DNA from: Pseudomonadota bacterium
Lineage (GTDB): Bacteria; Desulfobacterota; Desulfobulbia; Desulfobulbales; Desulfurivibrionaceae
Reading direction: 5' to 3'
DNA: 64,000 bases
Assembly (NCBI GenBank): GCA_018830485.1
Contig: JAHJRQ010000015.1
Location: 682,001 to 746,000, forward strand
Part shown: positions 60,548-64,000 of the stretch, piece by piece
How the letters are laid out: each line of letters starts with the position of its first letter
Numbering within the stretch: the first letter of the stretch is position 1
The notes under the pieces: generated by a model
Told to the model about the DNA's origin: nothing
Database searches by the model: none
Seen by the model: the letters and a program-made list of their open reading frames with translations, nothing else
Position numbers and translations under genes: made by a program

Positions 60548-61229
60548 TTCGCAATATTTCCCGGTCTGCCTCAAGGTCGCCGGGCGGCAATGTGTGGTCA
60601 TCGGCGGCGGCCGGGTTGGCGAGCGCAAGGTGCAAGGGCTGTTGGCCCATGGCGCCCTGGTTCGGGTGATCAGCCCCGAGTTGAGCGAACCGCTTGCCGC
60701 CCTGCTGCGGACCGGCGCGATTGACTGGCTGGACCGCCTGTATCAGGAAGGCGATTTGGCCGGGGCTTTTCTGGTCATTGCCGCCACCGATGATCCGCTC
60801 GCTCAGGAGCGGATTCATGCCGAGGCCGAGGCGCGCAATATCCTGCTCAATGTGGCGGATGTGCCGAAATGGTGCAACTTTATTCTTCCGGCCACGGCGC
60901 GACGGGGCGATCTCTCCATCTCCGTTTCCACCGCCGGGAAAAGCCCGGCTCTGGCCAGCACCCTGCGTCAGGCGCTGGAGGTCCAATTCGGCCCCGAATA
61001 CGGGGTGCTGGTGGAGATCCTCGGAACCCTGCGGGATACCGTTCTGGCCGAGGGCCGGCCGCATTCGGAGAACAAGATGATTTTTGCCCGGCTGGCTGAT
61101 CCCGAAATGGCGCTCTGGATTAAAGCCGGGCTGTGGCAGAAGCTTGCCGGCCACATTCAGGAAGTCCTTGGGCCTGATGTCCCCCTTGCCTGCCTGGAGA
61201 AGGCCCGGCAGACATACGAGCAATCGTGA
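60534..61229 (+). CDS. Precorrin-2 dehydrogenase/sirohydrochlorin ferrochelatase (CysG-N/Met8-like)
   Basis: 231 residues. A Rossmann fold starts VAGRQCVVIGGGRVGERKVQGLL, followed by VIAATDDPLAQERIH, NVADVPKWCNFILPA and ISVSTAGKSPALASTLRQ, which match CysG N-terminal domain proteins. It oxidises precorrin-2 with NAD+ and can insert iron to make siroheme, the cofactor of sulfite reductases. The probable start is TTG at 60534, overlapping the hydrolase gene. It leads into ccsA and hemA, a common order in the Desulfobacterota. Confidence 0.88.
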   Translation: MAADNSQYFPVCLKVAGRQCVVIGGGRVGERKVQGLLAHGALVRVISPELSEPLAALLRTGAIDWLDRLYQEGDLAGAFLVIAATDDPLAQERIHAEAEARNILLNVADVPKWCNFILPATARRGDLSISVSTAGKSPALASTLRQALEVQFGPEYGVLVEILGTLRDTVLAEGRPHSENKMIFARLADPEMALWIKAGLWQKLAGHIQEVLGPDVPLACLEKARQTYEQS

Positions 61230-61346
61230 CGGATTCGCGGAAAGGTTGAAAAGTCACAGATCCGGAATAGGAAAAGGAAGAATTACCAAGCCATAACTGT
61301 TGAAAACGCGTTTTTTGCGATTTCAATAATCTTCAGGAGCGGCGCG

Positions 61347-62162
61347 ATGACCCTGTTGTTTCAGCTCACCCTGTATCTGTATCTTCTGGCCACCGCGGTG
61401 TATGTGGCTCATTTCCTTTCCCAGCAGAAAAAGGTGCGGGCGGTTGCCCGGGCGATTCTTCTCGTCGGCGGGGTACTGCATACCGTTTATTTTGTTGTCC
61501 GTTATGTTGCTGCGGGGCATACCCCCCTGACCAGCAACCATGAAGCGGTCTCCTTCTTTGCCTGGTCAATGACCTGGGCTTTCTTGTCGTTCTGGTGGCG
61601 GTACCGGGTGAAAAATTTCGGCGTCTTTGTTTCGCCGCTTATTTCCCTGCTGATGCTCATCGCCGCCTTTTCCTCCCAGGAGATACGGCCATTGGCCCCG
61701 GCCCTCAAGAGCAACTGGCTGCCGGTGCATGCCAGTCTCGCCATCATGGCCAACGGCTTCATGGCCCTGGCTTTTTGCGGCGGGGTGATGTACCTGCTCC
61801 AGGAGCGGGAGATCAAGAAAAAAAAATTCGGGATATTCTACAGCCGATTGCCCTCTCTCGAAGCGTTGGATACCCTGAATCAGCATTGTCTGACGCTGGG
61901 ATTTCTCTTTCTGACCCTGGGGATCGTTACCGGTTCCGTCTGGGCAAAGCAGGCCTGGGGGGCATATTGGCAGTGGGATCCCAAGGAAACCTGGTCGCTG
62001 ATCACCTGGCTCATCTACGCGGCCATTCTCCACCAGCGGCTCACCGTGGGCTGGCGGCGCAGGCGGGCGGCGATCATGGCCATTGTCGGGTTCGGCTCGG
62101 TGCTTTTCACCCTATGGGGTGTGACCTATCTGTTGGGGGGTGTGCACTCCTATGTTGGCTGA
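61347..62162 (+). CDS. ccsA: Cytochrome c biogenesis protein CcsA/HemX-like
   Basis: 271 residues with eight TM helices. The haem-handling tryptophan-rich motif reads WGAYWQWDPKETWSLITW (WWD domain), with His residues in NHEAVSF and LPVHASLAI. CcsA with CcsB forms system II, which moves haem to the periplasm and ligates it to apocytochromes. The homologue beside hemA is often called HemX. CAGGAG precedes the start, and the end overlaps hemA by 11 bases. Confidence 0.88.
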   Translation: MTLLFQLTLYLYLLATAVYVAHFLSQQKKVRAVARAILLVGGVLHTVYFVVRYVAAGHTPLTSNHEAVSFFAWSMTWAFLSFWWRYRVKNFGVFVSPLISLLMLIAAFSSQEIRPLAPALKSNWLPVHASLAIMANGFMALAFCGGVMYLLQEREIKKKKFGIFYSRLPSLEALDTLNQHCLTLGFLFLTLGIVTGSVWAKQAWGAYWQWDPKETWSLITWLIYAAILHQRLTVGWRRRRAAIMAIVGFGSVLFTLWGVTYLLGGVHSYVG

Positions 62163-63438
62163 GAGTATCGTCATTATCGGCGTGAATCATAAGACCGCTC
62201 CGGTGGCGGTGCGGGAGAAGCTGGCGTTTTCCGGGGATTGCGCCGGGCCGCTCGTTACGCTGATGAACATCGAGGGGTGCAGGGAGTGCTGCTTTCTTTC
62301 CACCTGCAACCGGGTGGAGGTCATTTTTGTGGCCAGCGACCCGGCTGCGGCTGCGGTGGCGGTGCGGGGCTTCCTTTTTGCCAAGAGCGGCCTTGGTGAT
62401 GCCGAGGCCCAGCAGTTCAGCTATCTCTACCAGGGCAAGGACGCGGTGACGCACCTGTACAAGGTGGCCGCCAGCCTTGATTCCATGGTGGTGGGCGAAC
62501 CCCAGATCCTCGGGCAGTTGAAGCAGGCCTACCGCGAAGCGGTGGAGCAGAAGACCACAGGCGTCATCCTGAACCGGCTGCTGCACAAATCCTTTTCCGT
62601 GGCGAAACGGGTGCGCACCGAAACCAATATCGGCGGCAGTGCGGTTTCCATCAGTTACGCGGCGGTGGAGCTGGCAAAAAAGATCTTCGGAAGTCTGCGG
62701 GACAAGTCCGTGCTTCTGGTGGGGGCCGGGGAGATGGCTGAACTGGCGGCCGAGCATCTGGTCAGGCAGGGGATAGGGCGGGTTATCGTGGCCAACCGGA
62801 CCTTGGAGCGGGCGGTCAAACTGGCCCAACGCTTTAACGGCACCGCGGTTGGCTTGGCCGAGTTGACCACCCAATTGGCGGAGGTGGATATCCTGGTCAG
62901 TTCCACCGGGGCCACCGACCTGATTCTCCGCAAGGATGAGGTGAAGCCGCTGATGCGGCAGCGGAAAAACAAGCCGCTCTTTCTTATTGATATCGCGGTG
63001 CCCCGCGACCTTGACCCGGAACTCAATGATCTGGACAATGTCTATCTCTATGATATCGACGACCTGAAAAACGTGGTCGATGTGAACAAGGCGGAGCGGG
63101 AAAAAGAGGCCCTGCGGGCGGAAGGCATTGTCGCCGAGGAGGTGGTCAAGTTCGGGCAATGGCTGGAAGGCATGGAGCTGGCCCCCACCATAACGGCCAT
63201 CCGGCAAAAGGCCAACACCATCCGGGAGGCCGAGGTGGCCAAAACCCTGAGTGTCCTGAAGTCTCTGTCGGAAAATGAGCGGCGTTCGGTGGAGATGCTG
63301 GCCAACGCCATTGTCAACAAGCTGCTGCACGAACCCATGGTATTCCTGAAAAACAGCACCCCCCACGACAATCCGCAGATCAAGCTAGCTTTTGTCCGGC
63401 AGTTGTTCGGCCTTGACAATGAATCTTCGGAGCAGTAG
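62152..63438 (+). CDS. hemA: Glutamyl-tRNA reductase
   Basis: 428 residues. GVNHKTAPVAVREKL opens the catalytic domain. The nucleophile Cys52 sits in FLSTCNRVEVIF. SLDSMVVGEPQILGQLK and an NADPH-binding domain (VLLVGAGEMAELAAEHL) follow, then a C-terminal dimerisation helix. It reduces glutamyl-tRNA to glutamate semialdehyde, the first committed step of tetrapyrrole synthesis; hemL at 49 kb does the next step. The ATG at 62152 lies inside the ccsA end. Confidence 0.96.
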   Translation: MLAESIVIIGVNHKTAPVAVREKLAFSGDCAGPLVTLMNIEGCRECCFLSTCNRVEVIFVASDPAAAAVAVRGFLFAKSGLGDAEAQQFSYLYQGKDAVTHLYKVAASLDSMVVGEPQILGQLKQAYREAVEQKTTGVILNRLLHKSFSVAKRVRTETNIGGSAVSISYAAVELAKKIFGSLRDKSVLLVGAGEMAELAAEHLVRQGIGRVIVANRTLERAVKLAQRFNGTAVGLAELTTQLAEVDILVSSTGATDLILRKDEVKPLMRQRKNKPLFLIDIAVPRDLDPELNDLDNVYLYDIDDLKNVVDVNKAEREKEALRAEGIVAEEVVKFGQWLEGMELAPTITAIRQKANTIREAEVAKTLSVLKSLSENERRSVEMLANAIVNKLLHEPMVFLKNSTPHDNPQIKLAFVRQLFGLDNESSEQ

Positions 63439-63455
63439 CCGCCTTGGGAAAATGT

Positions 63456-63484
63456 TTGACATGTCGCATGGCTCTGAGTAATAT
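63456..63484 (+). promoter_or_regulatory. Sigma-70 promoter of rpmH-rnpA
   Basis: TTGACA (63456-63461), 17 bases, TAATAT (63479-63484); TATAAT at 63482 overlaps. It is about 150 bases upstream of rpmH. No further gene is seen between it and rpmH. Confidence 0.7.
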
Positions 63485-63630
63485 AATGTGCTTTATTGCC
63501 GGGCGGAATCTTTTGCGTTTTTGGTATGGTTTCCGTAAGAGTGCGTGACGCAAGGCCCGGGCGCTGCGAGACAGCGAAAATGAGAGGCAGGCCCTAGAGG
63601 CACTAACAGAAGAGAAAAAGGAAGACGATC

Positions 63631-63768
63631 ATGAGCAAGAGAACTTTTCAGCCGAGCAACCTCAAAAGGCACCGCACCCATGGCTTTCGGGCCAGAATGC
63701 AGACAAAGAACGGGCGGGCCGTCATCAACCGTCGCCGGGCCAAGGGACGCAAGCGGCTGACCGTGTAG
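63631..63768 (+). CDS. rpmH: Ribosomal protein L34
   Basis: 45 residues: [19 protein letters not shown], then [20 protein letters not shown] and RLTV. This is the conserved L34 sequence at the usual length. AAGGAAGA lies before the ATG. It is followed by rnpA, the near-universal order, often close to oriC. Confidence 0.97.
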   Translation: MSKRTFQPSNLKRHRTHGFRARMQTKNGRAVINRRRAKGRKRLTV

Positions 63769-63802
63769 TTTCTCTTCGGCACAACAGCACCGTTCGCGTC
63801 GA

Positions 63803-64000
63803 ATGAAAGCCCAGCCCCTCTCCAAGGCCATGCTGCTGGTCAAGCCCTGGCAGTACAGGATGGTGTATGAGCAGGGAAAACGGGTGCGCGGTCAGAATTT
63901 TACCGTGATCCATGCGCCGAACAGCGGTGCGGGCAACAGGCTGGGCATAAGTATCCACGGAGTACGGCAGGCTGTTCAGCGAAACAGGATCAAGAGGATA
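63803..64000 (+). CDS. rnpA: Ribonuclease P protein component, 3' end outside window
   Basis: 66 residues are visible. WQYRMVYEQGKRVRGQNF is followed by LGISIHGVRQAVQRNRIKR, the start of the RNR signature typical of RnpA. The protein binds the RNase P RNA to mature tRNA 5' ends. The frame runs off the window at 64000, and yidD/yidC would be expected next. Confidence 0.93.
   Translation, partial: MKAQPLSKAMLLVKPWQYRMVYEQGKRVRGQNFTVIHAPNSGAGNRLGISIHGVRQAVQRNRIKRI

Overview
The window is about 60% GC, gene-dense bacterial chromosome. Its content fits an anaerobic member of the Desulfobacterota, most likely near the Desulfobulbales. The supporting signs are many PAS and hybrid histidine kinases, a sigma-54 regulator, NikR with a nickel ECF transporter, an ATP synthase Fo operon without F1 genes, a UbiD decarboxylase, a TauE/SafE permease and rpmH-rnpA at the right edge. 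No ribosomal RNA or phylogenetic marker was compared, so the placement is inference from gene content and protein style. I found no tRNA, rRNA, CRISPR array, prophage or intact insertion sequence.

Layout. 1-5.3 kb: the end of a TonB-dependent receptor, then an AT-richer island with two adjacent citrate-synthase-like genes that lack the catalytic histidines, an APS kinase (cysC) and a convergent sulfotransferase. 5.4-14.3 kb: a TPP enzyme, two sensor kinases, a receiver/solute-binding/CheW fusion and a tandem rhodanese. 14.4-18.8 kb: mntP, a ThiC-family gene, a small membrane protein, an EndoIII-like glycosylase and corA. 18.9-28.7 kb: trmJ-rnr, a bifunctional (p)ppGpp gene, a PPTase-Crp pair, cvpA, two rSAM/selenodomain-type transferases and a UPF0280 gene. 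28.8-33.4 kb: a hybrid kinase with an ethylene-receptor-like membrane domain, an EF-hand-like protein and a receiver-kinase. 33.5-36.9 kb: a MITE, nikR and the divergent NikMN-Q-O transporter. 37.1-45.8 kb: universal stress proteins, a B12/radical SAM protein, and a sigma-54-dependent operon facing its likely two-component regulator. 45.8-49.0 kb: a ParA/PilZ cluster. 49.3-55.1 kb: hemL, the Fo operon, a nucleoside phosphorylase, rimO and an HU/IHF gene. 55.2-64.0 kb: rluB, ubiD, PilZ, yjbQ, a metallo-hydrolase, a tetrapyrrole/cytochrome group (precorrin-2 dehydrogenase, ccsA, hemA), rpmH and rnpA.

How the parts work together. The best candidate for an undescribed system is at 39.3-45.8 kb. 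Three small proteins share an N-terminal helix with the core FAEA and are encoded with a TauE/SafE permease and a tandem stress protein. A near-consensus sigma-54 promoter drives them, and an array of GTTGC/GCAAC half-sites fills the gap to a divergent membrane kinase and NtrC-type regulator. Other unusual items are the CheV-like protein with an inserted solute-binding domain, the paired citrate-synthase-like pseudoenzymes beside sulfation genes, a zinc-ribbon ParA cluster, and three small repeat families lying between genes.
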